This document shows positions 25,116 through 36,996 of a DNA stretch of 64,000 nt, piece by piece; the first letter of the stretch is position 1; each line of letters starts with the position of its first letter. A model generated the notes under the pieces. The model did not search any database. It was not told the origin of the DNA and worked only from the letters and a program-made list of their open reading frames with translations. This stretch comes from Leptobrachium leishanense (Eukaryota; Chordata; Amphibia; Anura; Megophryidae), in contig CM019063.1 in assembly GCA_009667805.1 (NCBI GenBank), positions 60,062,881 through 60,126,880 on the forward strand, given 5' to 3'. The position numbers and the translations under genes were made by a program.

Positions 25116-25975
25116 TACAAGCATGGGTGTGTTTTGGTGGTAATAATTTGAGGGGGCGGCAGCATTTTATCTTTGGACCTAGGCAACACAATGTCGTGGC
25201 CTGGCCCTGGCTTTATTAATTGGCTGCACACTGGCATGCGCCCTCTATTCGATAGCTGCATGCAAGCGTCCACCATCTTTTCATTGGTTGGTCTCTGCCT
25301 GGCACTTTATGATACTTCATGGTGAGTACCTCTACCTTTTTTTCCTAGAAAACAAGCACTGGATGGATATATATGTATTTGGCATTTTTTCCTTCATACA
25401 TCTTGTAAGTTCTGTTAAATTACAACATCCATTTAGTGAAAGTAAATAGTTTCTAAGTGAATAATATTTAGAAAGTCATAATGAGTCAATGTATAATCCA
25501 CTATTGTTGCCTCGTGCCAGCATGACAATGCGATTCTATTTCTATAATAGAAAATTCTTTTGAAGAGTCTCTGACTCTGAGTTCTAAATAGAGATGATGA
25601 TGTAGACAAATGAAAATGTTTTATTCTTCAAACAATACAGAACTTTAGTATCTCAGAATCATAATATTGTATGATATTTTTTTCCTGTAACATATATCAA
25701 TGTGACCAAAATCATGATCAAACTGTTGTGTCATAACAGTTCTGACAATTTTAACAATGCTTTTACTGAAGTAAAAATGTCGCTCAATTCTTCTAGTTCT
25801 AAGCCTCTAAAAATAGGCATAAATTGAGACTACTGTCCACAGAATGACACATTGTGCATCACACCAGCCATGGTTACTGTGTTTACCATCTTTAAATTCA
25901 CTAATGCATTGGGGGAAGATCTCTAATGCTAAAACACTTTTTTCTTTAAATGTGGATGTTATGCTTATAATCGAC
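25116..25975. other. Unassigned AT-rich stretch
   Basis: No gene or known repeat was recognised. Confidence 0.5.
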
Positions 25976-27965
25976 ACCGTCTCACAGCTTCAGGCTTATT
26001 CATATGGAATTGCGGTGCTCTTTCGCTCCCCGTACATCAGGGAGTCAAATTTGCTGACCCTGCGGTGAATTTAGCGTCGAACACATCAGAAAATCCTCCG
26101 CAAAACTGCCAAATCGAACGGCAAAACCACTGAATCAAACAGAAAAACTGCCTCAAAGCTGCCAAAACGACATCGAATTGATCCGATAAGCCACTGAAAA
26201 TACGTCAAATGCACCTGACGATCTGTCACAAAACCGCCAAATGTATCTGAATAAAGCCGACAATCCACCGAACAGAAAGAAGAAAAACACTACAACTTTT
26301 AAAAAGCGGTTTGCAAAAAAACTACTGCATGAAAATACCTGAAAAGGACATACAAGGTCTTCTGAATAATAATAAAAAGGTCTGTTTCAGAAAAAAGTGC
26401 TATTTTAACCCCTTCCATCCCTGCCACATGTGCACTTCACTGTGGAGGACGCGCTCAGCCTTTGCATCGGCGATCCGGCCAATCGCGGCGGCCCCCCGGG
26501 GCGGTCTGACATCCTCGATGTCAGCCCAGGCTCCAGGACCCAGGCGGGCACGATAGACATCATCGCGCCAGCGCGATGACATCTATTACAGGCACCCCCT
26601 GCCAGTGCTGGGAAGGTGCCTGAAGGGGAGGGGGTGTGGTCCTTTGGACCTCTCTCCCTCCCCATCCGTGCGGGCCACCAGGAAAAGGCAGGCACCGTTT
26701 GGAAGGGCACAGCCTGCCCTTCCAAGCAGCAGCTGTCTTTAACCCCTAGGGGACTGGATCGTGATACAGTGCCAACAGGTGCCGTACCGCGGTCCCCTCC
26801 CGGAGCTGGCCGACATCTTGGATGCCGGCCAAGCTTTCGGGATATCCCCCTGACGACTGGTGTCATCGCGCATAGCGCGATGGTGTCAGTTCTGCAATTA
26901 ACCCATAGCTGCCACCTATGGTGGAGATAGGGGGTTCCAATGAACCCCCTATCTCCCAATTTGTGACGGCGAGAGCATAGCCTTTCCAATGATACCAAAC
27001 ATGACCATGTAAAATGTAAAAACAATAAAATAAAAAATAAAAATATATATTGTTTTTTAAAAAAAACTGTTTTTTTTGTTGTTTTATTAATGCAGCAATA
27101 TTGTTCTCATTTCAATTATAATGTGAACAATGATGCTGCACTAACGATTTTTTCTATGGGGGGGCGTTTGCTAAAAAACACATAATTTTTCCTAAAAAAA
27201 TGTAACGAGTCCCCATTTGTAAATTTTTTAACAAGCTCACCTCATAGAAAATATAACCAAAAAGGCTTGCATGATAAAATGTGGAAAAAAAACACTTTAC
27301 ACAATGTAGATGATTGAAAATTCTATTTATATTGCATTTTTTGCTATACTAGTCAGGCAAGACATGACATATACATATAATAATGATATATTATGAATCT
27401 GCCGAGTCTGCCGGAAAGAACGATATATAATATGTCTGGGTTGTATAATAAAATGTGACTTCATATCTCGTTTAAACATGATGAGCGAAACGGGTAAAAA
27501 TTAGCTCAGCACAGAGGTGTGAAATGGCTCAGCAGCGAAGGGATTAAAAAAATAATAAAAAAAATCGGAATTTTTTTGTGAAAAAATCCAGAAAAATGGC
27601 TAAAAATTCCTCAAAAAAAGAGACGTTTTGCTGCAAATTAAAAGACTAAACGGTTTAATAAATATTTAATAAAAACGGGGAATATTTTAACATTGAAACC
27701 TATGGGATTCACCTGATTAAACCTGTCGAACGAAAGCACCGTAAATCAGGGCATTTCACTGACATTTCTCTACTGTTCGGTGTCTCTAATTAGATTAACC
27801 ATTGCTTCTCTATGGGGATTTCACTGCCATCGTACAGCACCATATTTTGCTGGTAATTCGCCAATATTTGGCAAGCTGCCTTCTTTTTGAATACCCAAAT
27901 GGCCATGAAATTGCACCCTACGGGGAAATTTCGGACCCAATTCAGCTCTCTTTGAATAACCCCTT
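25976..27965 (+). mobile_element. Family A MITE, copy A3, split by E1
   Basis: The left half (25976-26404) has TTTCGCTCCCCGTACATC, the repeated AAAACCGCCAAAT-type text and GCAAAAAAACTACTGCATG; the right half (27548-27965) has the shared core and ends CTCTCTTTGAATAACCCC. The halves join cleanly once E1 is removed. Confidence 0.75.
26405..27547 (-). mobile_element. TTAA-flanked element, family E, copy E1
   Basis: TTAA at 26405-26408 and 27544-27547. Ends are CCCCTTCCATCC and GCAGCGAAGGGA. About 1.1 kb, with a GC-rich half (26410-26990) and an AT-rich half. It is inverted relative to E2 (53395-54594), sharing GACGCGCTCAG, ATAGGGGGTTCCAATGAACC and the GATGAGCGAAA end. The 206-codon minus-strand frame has no domain and is broken in E2. 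Confidence 0.8.
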
Positions 27966-28195
27966 TGGTCAAAATTTAAAAATGTGCGCTGTTCCGAAGA
28001 GCTGGATTACCCAGGGGTGGGAGGATATGGGAAGCACCAGGTCTCAGGTTTATGAATTTATGGACTTCCACCATGCCATGCATGTGGAATATAGTAGGGC
28101 GGTGTATTTTAGACAGAGAGGGAGCTAGGAAGTAAGTGTAGAAGAGCTACTGGGTGGGTGATTTTAAGGGAGATCCCTCTGATTAAAGAGGGGGT
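27966..28195. other. Unassigned stretch
   Basis: Short non-repetitive sequence between A3 and CR1. Confidence 0.5.
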
Positions 28196-28836
28196 AGTAA
28201 TAGAGCAGCAGGAAATGCTGTCAGAATGCTTGGTTGTGTAGGGAGAGGTATTAGCAGTAGGAAAAGGGAAGTGCTCATGCCACTGTACAGAGCACTGGTG
28301 AGACCTCACTTGGAGTACTGTGTGCAGTACTGGAGACCGTATCTCCAGAAGGATATAGACATCTTAGAGAGAGTTCAGAGAAGGGCTACTAAAATGGTGT
28401 ACGGCTTGAAGGAGAAAAGTTACCAGGAAAGGCTTAATGATCTTAACATGTATAGCTTGGAAAAAAGACGAGACAGAGGAGATATGATAGAAACATTTAA
28501 ATACGTAAAGGGAATCCACAAGGTAGAGGAAGGGAGTATATTTAAAAGGAAACAAAGTAGCAAAACAAGAGGACATAGTCTTAGATTAGAGGGGCAAAGG
28601 TTTAAAAGTAACATCAGGAAGCATTATTTTACTGAGAGGGTGGTGGATACATGGAACAGCCTTCCAGTAGAAGTGGTAGAGGCCAAAACAGTAATTGAAT
28701 TTAAGCAGACATGGGATAGGCATAAGGCTATCCTAAACAAAAGATAAATCCAGGTAAAGTATCCATGTAATTGGGCAGACTAGATGGGCCGAAAGGTTCT
28801 AATCTGCCGACATTTTTTCTATGTTTCTATGTTTCT
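28196..28836 (+). mobile_element. CR1 LINE, 5'-truncated copy
   Basis: Begins inside ORF2 and ends with TTTTTTCTATGTTTCTATGT, the octamer-type 3' tail of CR1-group LINEs. Nearly identical to the minus-strand copy at 34080-35049 across the shared part. Confidence 0.92.
28200..28747 (+). CDS. CR1 ORF2 C-terminal part (5'-truncated)
   Basis: Frame enters at the truncation point and stays open to the natural stop: MLGCVGRGISSRKREVLMPL, LVRPHLEYCVQYW, ERVQRRATKMV, LEKRRDRGDMIETFKY and RVVDTWNSLPVEVVEAKTV. This is the thumb and C-terminal region that follows the catalytic palm in CR1-group reverse transcriptases; the palm itself is absent, so no activity is possible. The ATG at 28226 is internal, not a true start. 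The lack of stops over about 180 codons and the close match to 34170-34700 point to a young copy. Confidence 0.88.
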
Positions 28837-29242
28837 AGTATATGTGTATTCCTGGTCCAATCAATATTGAATCATTAAAGGACTGGTAGACTTTCTTCCT
28901 TCTCTTGTTGTGGGATAATCTTTCCCGGCCATGGCAATTGCTGGAGTTTCTGCAATGATATTCTAGCTTTTTTGTTGAGTTGCATAAAAATCAGTTGCCG
29001 GTTTCTGTGTAGAGTTTTTGACTCTGATTTATGGAATTGCTCCGTAGAGTTTGGATAATACAGAATATTTTCAGGAATGTGATCATTTTCAATAAATCAC
29101 TTGAGGTCTTTTTTTAGACTAAAACAGCACATGGGTTTTTCTACAGTAAAGCTCCATGAACTTCACTGGAGTACCTGGTATCAATATTGTTTGTTACTGA
29201 TTGGATACCTCAGATGCCCAGAGCACTATGTTTATTATTATT

Positions 29243-29447
29243 ATTTTTTTTGAGAAAGGATTTTACCAGGAAGGATAAATTGAGATTTCACTTGTTTTCA
29301 AGTATGTCCTGGGTGGTGAGTATGTACCATTAGGTGTCTTGCCCAAGGACACTTACTGGAGAGGTTGCTCCCTGGGATCGAACCCATGACTCCACAGGCT
29401 CTCTCCATGCAGAGCAGTGATGTTACCTCTACTCCACCCATCCGGTA
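29243..29447 (-). mobile_element. tRNA-derived SINE, copy 2
   Basis: Complement of the SINE at 12838: T run at 29244 (poly-A tail), CAAGTATGTCCTGGG body, and a well-preserved B box (GGGATCGAACC at 29374, i.e. GGTTCGATCCC on the SINE strand). Confidence 0.85.
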
Positions 29448-29537
29448 CTTATTATCGATCTTTCTTCTATCAATACACGTCAGTGCAAATCCTGATTTGT
29501 TGGTCAACCTTTTTGAAGCTTTTTTTCCAACCATTAA

Positions 29538-29642
29538 AGGGCCATATTACATAGTTGGTGCCATTATAGCCATTATAGCCTATGGAGGTTTCCAGTTTAC
29601 GACAGCTCTGGTTAAGTTAGCACCAACATTGTAATATAGCCC
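29538..29642. mobile_element. Small fold-back MITE, about 105 bp
   Basis: Inverted arms GGGCCATATTACATAGTTGG and CCAACATTGTAATATAGCCC, with an AGCACC/GGTGC extension, leave only a short loop. Non-coding. Confidence 0.8.
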
Positions 29643-30158
29643 AAAGTGTTTCTCCCATTTCTTCAGCATTCTGAGAAGCTGATTGAGGAGTGGAGTCATG
29701 GTATCTCTATAAAATGTAGTGACATTTACTGACGATAATTGCCAAGATATTTAATTTTATCTTGTGCTGTCAATTTAAATGGAAAGTGTTCCCTCTGACT
29801 CTTTTAGCCTTACAGTGGAACGGCAAATCCATTGCATTATTGTAGTTTGTTTTCAATTCTCCGGCTGTATGGAAGATTTGGATGATGTCAAAGAACACAG
29901 GCATGGCTTGTTTTGGGTCTGAGGATAAACAGCAGAAGGTAATCTACAATGCCAGGATTTTGCGTTCCTCAGCTTTCTTGATAATTTTTCAAATCTCTGT
30001 GTCTCCCGTGATAATTTTTATTACTGGCTCTAACACTAAGTTAAAAGATAGGGGGGATAGTGGACAGCCTTGTCTTGTACACCTCTCAGGTATAAACCGG
30101 AAAGACTTTAAATTATTACCAGTGGTGTACATCAGTTGAGGGGAATAAAGTGCTCCGA

Positions 30159-31256
30159 ACAGGGCTGCCATCAGAAATCATGGGGCCCCCTACGGAACCT
30201 TGGGTCAGGGCCCCCCTTTCCTCAGCCACCCATTTCAGTAAGCTAATTAATAATAAAACATTTTTCTCCTCTTCTACTTACCTGGTTAGAGTGTCCATAT
30301 TGGTTCCATCAACTGTTTGTCCATGTTGGTTAAATCAACTGTTTTCCCTTAACTAAGTTGGCCAACAACTTTCTATGATTGTTTTCCCATCTGTAGGACA
30401 CCTTCTATGGTAATCCCAATCTAACATTGCCTTTTAATGACACCAGGCTGTCAGAAAGCCTTTTTTGCTTCTGTATAAACTCAGGTTATTTTATAATCAC
30501 TTACATTTTGCCAATAGAGATAGCATTTGGAGTCCTAATCCTTGGACAACCTTCCCAGCCACATCTTCTGAATACTTACGTTTGCCATGAAGAAGAATAC
30601 TTAGAACAAGTACAGATTTGTAATTTGCTAATATTTATTACCATGCGTCAAGGTCCATATTGCAGACTCGAGACCTCTAAAACATGGTTTTGATTTTGTA
30701 TTTCTTACAACATCCGTCAGTGCATAATGTGTTAACTGAAAACTACTAGCTCTTTGATTTAAAACAGTCTATATGGCTTTAACGCCTATTTAATAAAGAA
30801 AATCTATATGAGCTGCAGTGTTTGTGTGTAACGTGTCCTAAAGATTTTATGGTATAGTTGGAATTTATTATAAATGGGCCACCCAGTGATAAAACCAACA
30901 AACGCGTCAATTGAAATGTATCCAAGATCTGTTAACACAAATTATACCATCTAAACCACAGCAGGGAGGATAGGTCACAGGACAGAATGCATGCTGAGAT
31001 ACACTGTGCCATGTACTTTAATTTTCATTTTTGTTTAACATATGTCTTTGATTTTCAATCTCTAGCACCTATTCTGACATACTTGCATTTTATATATTTT
31101 AAGAGTTCTTATCCTAACATTCCAAAATGAGACCTATGATTTATTATAGTCACGATGAGATGCATAAATAGATACACAAAACCTAGCCACAAATATATAG
31201 TTACCAAGGTATTATTAAGTAATGCAAGAGTCACACACAATAGTTATTAAAAAGGC
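30159..31256. other. Unassigned, with one hAT-like end
   Basis: CAGGGCTGCCATCAGAAATC at 30159 resembles the terminus of a hAT MITE, but no matching right end was found. The rest of the stretch to 31256 shows no gene or repeat. Confidence 0.35.
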
Positions 31257-31274
31257 AGAGATTGATAGATACAG

Positions 31275-31335
<61 letters not shown>

Positions 31336-31806
31336 CTATCAGGGTTATTCAGAGAGCGTGAAAAGCAGGAGAATGACTAGAGAATGACTGGAGAATGACT
31401 GGAGAATGAAAAATTTGAGGTCAAAATAGTCGATTTGGAAAGTGAGATGACAGGGAGAATTTTTCTGGTTTGGCTATTTTGACCTAGAATTTTTCATTCT
31501 CCAATCATTCTCCTGCTTTTCACGCTCTCTGAATAACCCTGAGAGATAGATAGATAAGATAGATAATTGGATAGCTAGATAAAGATATATAGATATGTAT
31601 GATAGATAAATGGATAGATAGGTAGATACAGAGATAGATAGATACAGATATAGATAGATAGACAGAAAGATATGATGGATAAATGGATAGCTAGATAAGG
31701 ATAGATCGATAGATATGGATGATAGATAGATAGATAGATAGATAGTTAGATACAGATAGATAGATACAGATAGATAGATAGATCGATAGATGTAGATAGA
31801 TAGATA
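31257..31806. repeat. GATA microsatellite, split by C1
   Basis: Perfect GATA repeats at 31266-31334 and a more degenerate GATA tract at 31542-31806. Element C1 lies between, and Tc1-4 starts at the right edge. Confidence 0.95.
31340..31541. mobile_element. Fold-back MITE, family C, copy C1
   Basis: A nearly complete palindrome: CAGGGTTATTCAGAGAGCGT at the left and its inverse ending GCTCTCTGAATAACCCTG at the right, with arms of about 95 bp. A GAGAATGACTG unit is tandemly repeated at 31370-31410. Terminal bases are shared with family A. No clear duplication was found. Confidence 0.88.
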
Positions 31807-31906
31807 CAGTGAGGGAAAAAATTATTTGATCCCCTGTTGATTTTGTACTTTTGCCCACTGACAAAGAAATGATCAGTCTATAATTTTAATGGTACATTTA
31901 TTTTAA

Positions 31907-32893
31907 GGCTGGCCGTTCACTGGGTCCGTATTCCTGCGATGGTGCAATTATTCAATATCGTCTGAAGTTGTCTGATTGATCCTACAACATGCAGGTGAAT
32001 CATCTCTCTTCCACTGCATCAGACCGACGGACTATTTCAGACGATTTTATGCGTTTACAGCAGATGTGTGATCCTTTTAATTTCAAATGATATTATCGGA
32101 CAATGCTGGGACGATCTGGTACAAGTTTACATGAAAATCGTATAGTTAAACCGCCATGCCGCAGCAGGGTAAAGTGTAACAGATACATTGTATAGTATAA
32201 CCGGCGTGTGCAGGGAAACCATGAAAAGATAGATTGTATAGGTAAACTTACGTGCTTCAGGTAAACCTGTAAAAGATAAATTGTATAGTATAACCGGCAT
32301 GTGCAGGGGAAACGTGAAACGATAGATTGTATAGGTAAACGTACGTGCTTCGGGGGAAACATGTAAAAAATACATTGTATAGTGTAACTAGAGTGTGCAG
32401 GGGAAACGTGAAAAGATACATTGCATAGGAAAACCTCCGTTCGCAAAGCCCATAGGATTCAATGGAAAAATATTCTCGTTTTTATTAATTTTTTATCCAA
32501 ATGACTATTTTTTTAATCCGCAGCAAAAAGCCTTTTTATTTATTGATATTTTAAGATTTTTTAGGTATTTTTCTGGATTTTTAGGCAAACTTTTTGACGA
32601 GGCTTTCTTTCACTTACTTTTTTTTTTTCTCTGCGAGCTGGCTTCAGTGTTGCTCTCCCTGGTGCTGACACATTTTCAGCACCAGAGAGAGGGGTTTTTT
32701 TTCTCCACTACGAGCCGGCCGCGCTGGACAGGTGCAGCACCTGATTCTGAAACTCCGTTTCAGCATCAAAGACAGTTTTATTTTTACCCTGCAACGGACA
32801 GGCAGCAGGGTTTTTCGTTTTATTTTTACCCCGCAGCCTGTCCATCGGCTGATCTGGGTCATCCAAAAATGCTTTGAGTGGACGACCCAGATC
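31907..32893. mobile_element. Insertion J in Tc1-4 (unknown family)
   Basis: Sequence foreign to Tc1-4 lying right of TTAA at 31903. The left third has four half-units of a TATAGTATAACCGGCGTGTG-type repeat (32110-32420). The middle (32447-32600) is the A-family core in reverse. The right third has a hairpin GATCTGGGTC/GACCCAGATC (32850-32893). No matching ends were found, so J may be a composite. Confidence 0.55.
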
Positions 32894-33165
32894 GTTATAA
32901 ATTGATTTGCATTTTAATGAGTGAAATAAGTATTTGACCCCTTCGCAAAACATGACTTGGTACTTGGTGGCAAAGCCCTTTTTGGCAATCACAGATCACA
33001 GGTCAGACGTTTCATGCAGTTGGCCGCCAGGTTTGCAGACATCTCATGAGGGATTTGTCCCACTCCTCTTTGCAGATTCTCTCCAAGTCATTAAGGTTTC
33101 GAGGCTGACGTTTGGCAACTTGAACCTTCAGCGCCCCCCCCCCCACAGATTTTCTACGGGACTAA

Positions 33166-33791
33166 CCTTTCCGGCGGTCTAATTTTTTCAAAATTTCGTG
33201 TCTAAAAGCGTCTCAATTTTTTTTTAAAGGAAACGTGTTTTTGTACATAGTTAGCCTGTAATAATTAGGAATCACGCACTGAAATCAGTGCAATCAAGAG
33301 TCCTTACTGGTAAAATCCTTTATAAATAAATAAATAAATAAATAAAAAATAAATAGTAAATACACTCCGATAAAGTTTGAAACACGACATAATAATTAAT
33401 TATCCCAAAAATAACTATCCAAAATAATGCAAATAAATGATATTCAATAAAATACAACAAAAAACACTGAAATCTGTCTGCAAGCAAGGGTGAGACGATG
33501 TATGGTCTATTTCTTATCCTGTAGTGCCACCTAGTGGCAGTTCATTAACATTACACTGTATAATCCAAAATGTAAACTGTAAAAAAGATTTATTTTATGC
33601 TGGCCCCGCCCCCTGCATCGTGTGACTCGCAGAGAGCCTTCCCAGGAAGCAGCTCGCCGCGATCACACTGCGGGGACAGCGAGGGAGCCAGGAAGAGGTG
33701 AGTATTCATCCAGCCTGAGTGTTGCTCGGGTTTAACGTTCGCAGTAGCGAAATTTAACCCCGAGTCACACTCGGGAATACCGCCAGGGAGG
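33166..33791. mobile_element. TTAA-type MITE, family G
   Basis: CTAA at 33162-33165 (mutated TTAA) and TTAA at 33792-33795. Ends CCTTTCCGGCGGT and ACCGCCAGGGAGG are inverted repeats. It entered the Asp-Leu-Asn-Pro codons of the Tc1-4 transposase, where GACCTTAATCC supplies the TTAA. Confidence 0.85.
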
Positions 33792-34079
33792 TTAAGGTCT
33801 GGAGACTGGCTTCTTCTTGAGCAACTTCTTTGTTGCCTTGGCTGTGTGTTTTGGGTCATTGTCATGCTGTAAAACCCATCCAGAACCCATTTTCAATGCC
33901 CTGGCTGAGGGAAGGAGGTTCTCACCCAAGATTTGACGGTAGCATTCCTCCTTTTCCTTCAAACACGGTGAGCTGAGTTGATACCAAAGAGCTTGATTTT
34001 GATCTCATCTGACCACAACACTTTCTCCCAGTTCTTCTCTGAATCATTCAAATGTTGACTGGTAACTTCAGACGGGCTT

Positions 34080-35049
34080 GTAGAAACATAGAAACATAGA
34101 AAAATGTCGGCAGATAAGAACCTTTCGGCCCATCTAGTCTGCCCAATTACATGGATACTTAACTTGGATTTATCTTTTGTTTAGGATAGCCTTATGCCTA
34201 TCCCATGCCTGCTTAAATTCAATTACTGTTTTGGCCTCTACCACTTCTACTGGAAGACTGTTCCATGTATCCACCACCCTCTCAGTAAAATAATGCTTCC
34301 TGATGTTACTTTTAAACCTTTGCCCCTCTAATCTAAGACTATGTCCTCTTGTTTTGCTATTTTGTTTCCTTTTAAATATACTCCCTTCCTCTACCTTGTG
34401 GATTCCCTTTACGTATTTAAATGTTTCTATCATATCTCCTCTGTCTCGTCTTTTTTCCAAGCTGTACATGTTAAGATCATTAAGCCTTTCCTGGTAACTT
34501 TTCTCCTTCAAGCCGTACACCATTTTAGTAGCCCTTCTCTGAACTCTCTCTATGATGTCTATATCCTTCTGGAGATACGGTCTCCAGTACTGCACACAGT
34601 ACTCCAAGTGAGGTCTCACCAGTGCTCTGTACAGTGGCATGAGCACTTCCCTTTTCCTACTGCTAATACCTCTCCCTACACAACCAAGCATTCTGCTAGC
34701 ATTTCCTGCTGCTCTATTACATTGACTACTTACCCTTAGATCCTCTGAAATAATAACCCCTAAATCCCTTTCCTCAGATGTTGAGGTTAGGACTGTATCA
34801 AATATTCTATGTTCAGCCCTTGGGTTTTTACGTCCCAGGTGCATTATCTTGCACTTATCCACATTAAAACTCAATTGCCACAACTCCGACCATTTTTTTA
34901 GTTTACCTAAATCATTTGTCATTTGGCTGATCCCTCCAGGAACGTCAACCCTGTTGCAAATCTTTGTGTCATCAGCAAAAAGACATACTTTTCCATTAAT
35001 ACCTTCTGCAATATCACTAATAAAAATATTAAAGAGAATGGGTCCAAGT
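34080..35049 (-). mobile_element. CR1 LINE, 5'-truncated copy in Tc1-4
   Basis: Minus-strand CR1 with the TAGAAACATAGAAACATAG tail at 34081-34100 and its 5' break at about 35049, where the Tc1-4 sequence GAGCAGGGGGACCTTGC resumes. Confidence 0.92.
34170..35047 (-). CDS. CR1 reverse transcriptase, 5'-truncated but open
   Basis: A continuous frame of about 292 codons. It enters in the palm: GPILFNIFISDIAEGINGK, then CLFADDTKI, where FADD holds the two catalytic aspartates, then KLKKWSELWQLSFNVDKCK, a GxxxHLG-type strand, and the thumb and C-terminus shared with 28200-28747, ending AILNKR. The ATG at 34922 is internal; the true start was lost in truncation, so this is a fragment. No stop or frameshift is seen, suggesting a recent insertion later than G and F2 or close in time to them. 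Confidence 0.9.
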
Positions 35050-35102
35050 ACTGAGCAGGGGGACCTTGCAGGCGCTGCTGGATTTCAGTCCTTCACGACG
35101 TA

Positions 35103-35789
35103 GGCCCCTAATACAAACTTCGCGCAAATGCGCTCGCGCAGCGCAATTTTTTGCGCACGCAAAAAACGTTAGCGCGCGCAAATTAACACGGTAGTAGGCT
35201 CCAAGCGCAGTTTTTCAGCCTTCAACTTTTTATGTGTGCAAATCTTGCGCGCAAAGCCGGGCGCAAATGACCGTTGTGTGCAGGAATCGGTGGGCAATCA
35301 GAATTAAGAACAACCATTTTCTAACGTTAGGTTGTTGCGCCTGTCAAAGTTAATCTGCGTATATGTGCTGGAGCAAAAAAAAATTTGTGGACAATTTATC
35401 AATTTTATTGTTTCGGTATGTGTAGAATGTGTAACTGTACTGTGCTGTATTTTTTTTTTCGTGCTGGTGTATTTCGTTTCGGCCAGGACGATCAAATTTA
35501 CAGTTACCACCTGCTTTTCAAAGACGTTACGAAAATGCGCGCAAACTTTCGTTGCGCAAAGATTGTAATACCATCCGCGTACCAGCGCACGAGCGCATTT
35601 GCGCTGTCAATCTTAAGTATAGGATGCGCGCACTGACTTGCGCTCGCGCAGGGTCAATCGCGGTAGACGATTACGCGCATAGTTTGCGCGAACGTCGAAA
35701 TACGACGTTCTGCGCAAATGGTTTTGTCCTCGCACAAATGCGCATTTGCACGCACGCAAATGCGCTGCGCGAGGTGTGTAATAGGGGCC
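35103..35789. mobile_element. CpG-rich MITE, family F, copy F2
   Basis: Ends GGCCCCTAATAC and GTAATAGGGGCC, flanked by GTA and ATA. Shares with F1 the central TTTCTAACGTTAGGTTGTTG block and the GTATTTCGTTTCGGCCAG block. It splits the Tc1-4 words CTTCACGACGTA and TAGTGTGTTACC. Confidence 0.85.
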
Positions 35790-36453
35790 ATAGTGTGTTA
35801 CCAATTATTTTCTTGGTGACTATGGTCCCAGCTGTCTTGAGATCAATACTCCCAAGATCCTCCCGTGAGGTTCTGGGCTGATTCTTCCCCTGATCATTGA
35901 AACTCTACGAGGTGAGATCTTGCATGGAGCCCCAGACCAAGGGAGAGTGACAGTTATTTTGTGTTTCTTCCATTTGCGAATAATCGCACCAACTGTTATC
36001 ACCTTCTCATCAAGCTGCTTGGTGACGGTCATTTAGCCCATTGCCTTGAGTAGGTCTACAATCTTGTCCCTGACATCCTTGGACAGTTCTTTGGTCTTGG
36101 CCATGTTGGATAGTTTGTAATCTGATTGGTTGTGGACAGTCACGTGTCTTTTATACAGGTAACAAGCTAAGATTAGGAGCAGTCCCTTTAAGAGAGCGCT
36201 CCTGATCTCCACTCGTTACCTGAAGAAAAGACACCTGGGAGCCAGAAATCGTGCTGATTGATAGGGGATCAAATACTAATTTCACTCATTAAAATGCAAA
36301 TCAATTTATAATTTTTTTGAAATGAGATTGTTTTTGGATTTTTTTGTTGTCTCACTGTTAGAATAAACCTGCCATTAAAATTCGACCGATCATTTCTTTG
36401 TCAGTGGGAAAACGTATGAAAACAGCAGGGGATCAAATCATTTTTCCCTCAAA

Positions 36454-36543
36454 TAGATATGGATGATAGATAGATAGATAGATGATAGGTAAAAATATCC
36501 TGAAGGGATTAAACTAGTGCATTCATTTTTCAAAGGTTCATCT
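36454..36543. repeat. GATA microsatellite remnant
   Basis: GATAGATAGATAGATGATAG right of Tc1-4, the continuation of the tract at 31542-31806. Confidence 0.85.
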
Positions 36544-36545
36544 AA

Positions 36546-36993
36546 GGCTAGGGTCAGACGAGCGTGATTTCTACGGACTGTACGTCCGTGCAGTACGGAC
36601 ATCGTCAGTACGGATGACGCAGTAGTGGTCACACAGTCCGTTTTTTCACTGAAGTTATTTTTGACGGATGTAGGAGGGAAAAATAAATTACAATGAAAAA
36701 ACATTCTGTCCGTCAAAAATGCTGGACATATAAATGCAGTCCGTCTGACCTCGCTCCATCACTCACACACAAAGCTATGCAGACGTTATGGACGTGGCGC
36801 ACTCCGCACGTCCGTTCTAGCAGTATTACGTTCTTGCCTAACCTGCGTCCGTTTGCAGCGTCCGTCATGCCTCCGCACCTCTGTGCGGACGTACTTCATG
36901 TGTCAGGCTCCAATGGACTTTCTTTCATGCTATCACGGACGTACTTTTAGGCGCAATCACGGACGTGAACACTACGCTCGTCTGACCCCAGCC
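36546..36993. mobile_element. CpG-rich MITE, family B, copy B1
   Basis: Ends GGCTAGGGTCAGACGAGCGT and CGCTCGTCTGACCCCAGCC. TAA at 36543-36545 and 36994-36996 is the putative duplication. The interior repeats GTACGTCCGT and CGGAC words. Non-coding. Confidence 0.88.
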
Positions 36994-36996
36994 TAA

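Larger units (their letters stand above)
28860..30171 (-). pseudogene. Decayed L1-like ORF2, split by SINE and MITE
   Basis: On the minus strand, 30110-29989 reads PERCTRQGCPLSPLSFNLVL, the motif before the catalytic palm aspartates in L1-type reverse transcriptases. Further downstream, near 28960-28920, QKLQQLPWPGKIIP matches the segment after the palm. In between, the frame is lost and interrupted by a SINE (29243-29447) and a fold-back MITE (29538-29642). The FADD/YADD residues could not be placed. An old, inactive relic, unrelated in age to the LINE at 6539-12443. Confidence 0.65.
33797..36120 (-). pseudogene. Tc1-4 transposase remnants
   Basis: Minus-strand pieces of a DD34E transposase. 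The N-terminal DNA-binding part is at 36100-35800 ([25 protein letters not shown]). After F2 and CR1 the central part near 34070-33900 is shortened, with part of the catalytic core missing relative to other family members. At 33865-33800 one frame reads [12 protein letters not shown] (second aspartate) and another SQSPDLNL, cut at the proline of PDLNP where G entered. The C-terminus continues left of G at 33160-32940. Several frameshifts; inactive. Confidence 0.75.
31807..36453 (-). mobile_element. Tc1-type transposon Tc1-4, host of four insertions
   Basis: The left end is CAGTGAGGGAAAAAATTATT; the right end is AATCATTTTTCCCTC, its inverse, with the last bases altered. Flanks are GATA repeat with TA at 31805. 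Inserts, left to right: J (31907-32893), G (33166-33791), CR1 (34080-35049) and F2 (35103-35789). Without them the element is about 1.4 kb. Confidence 0.88.

Noticed and set aside
26405..27025. A 206-codon minus-strand frame in E1
   Set aside because: GC-rich half of a TTAA element; the equivalent part of E2 is not open and no motif is seen.
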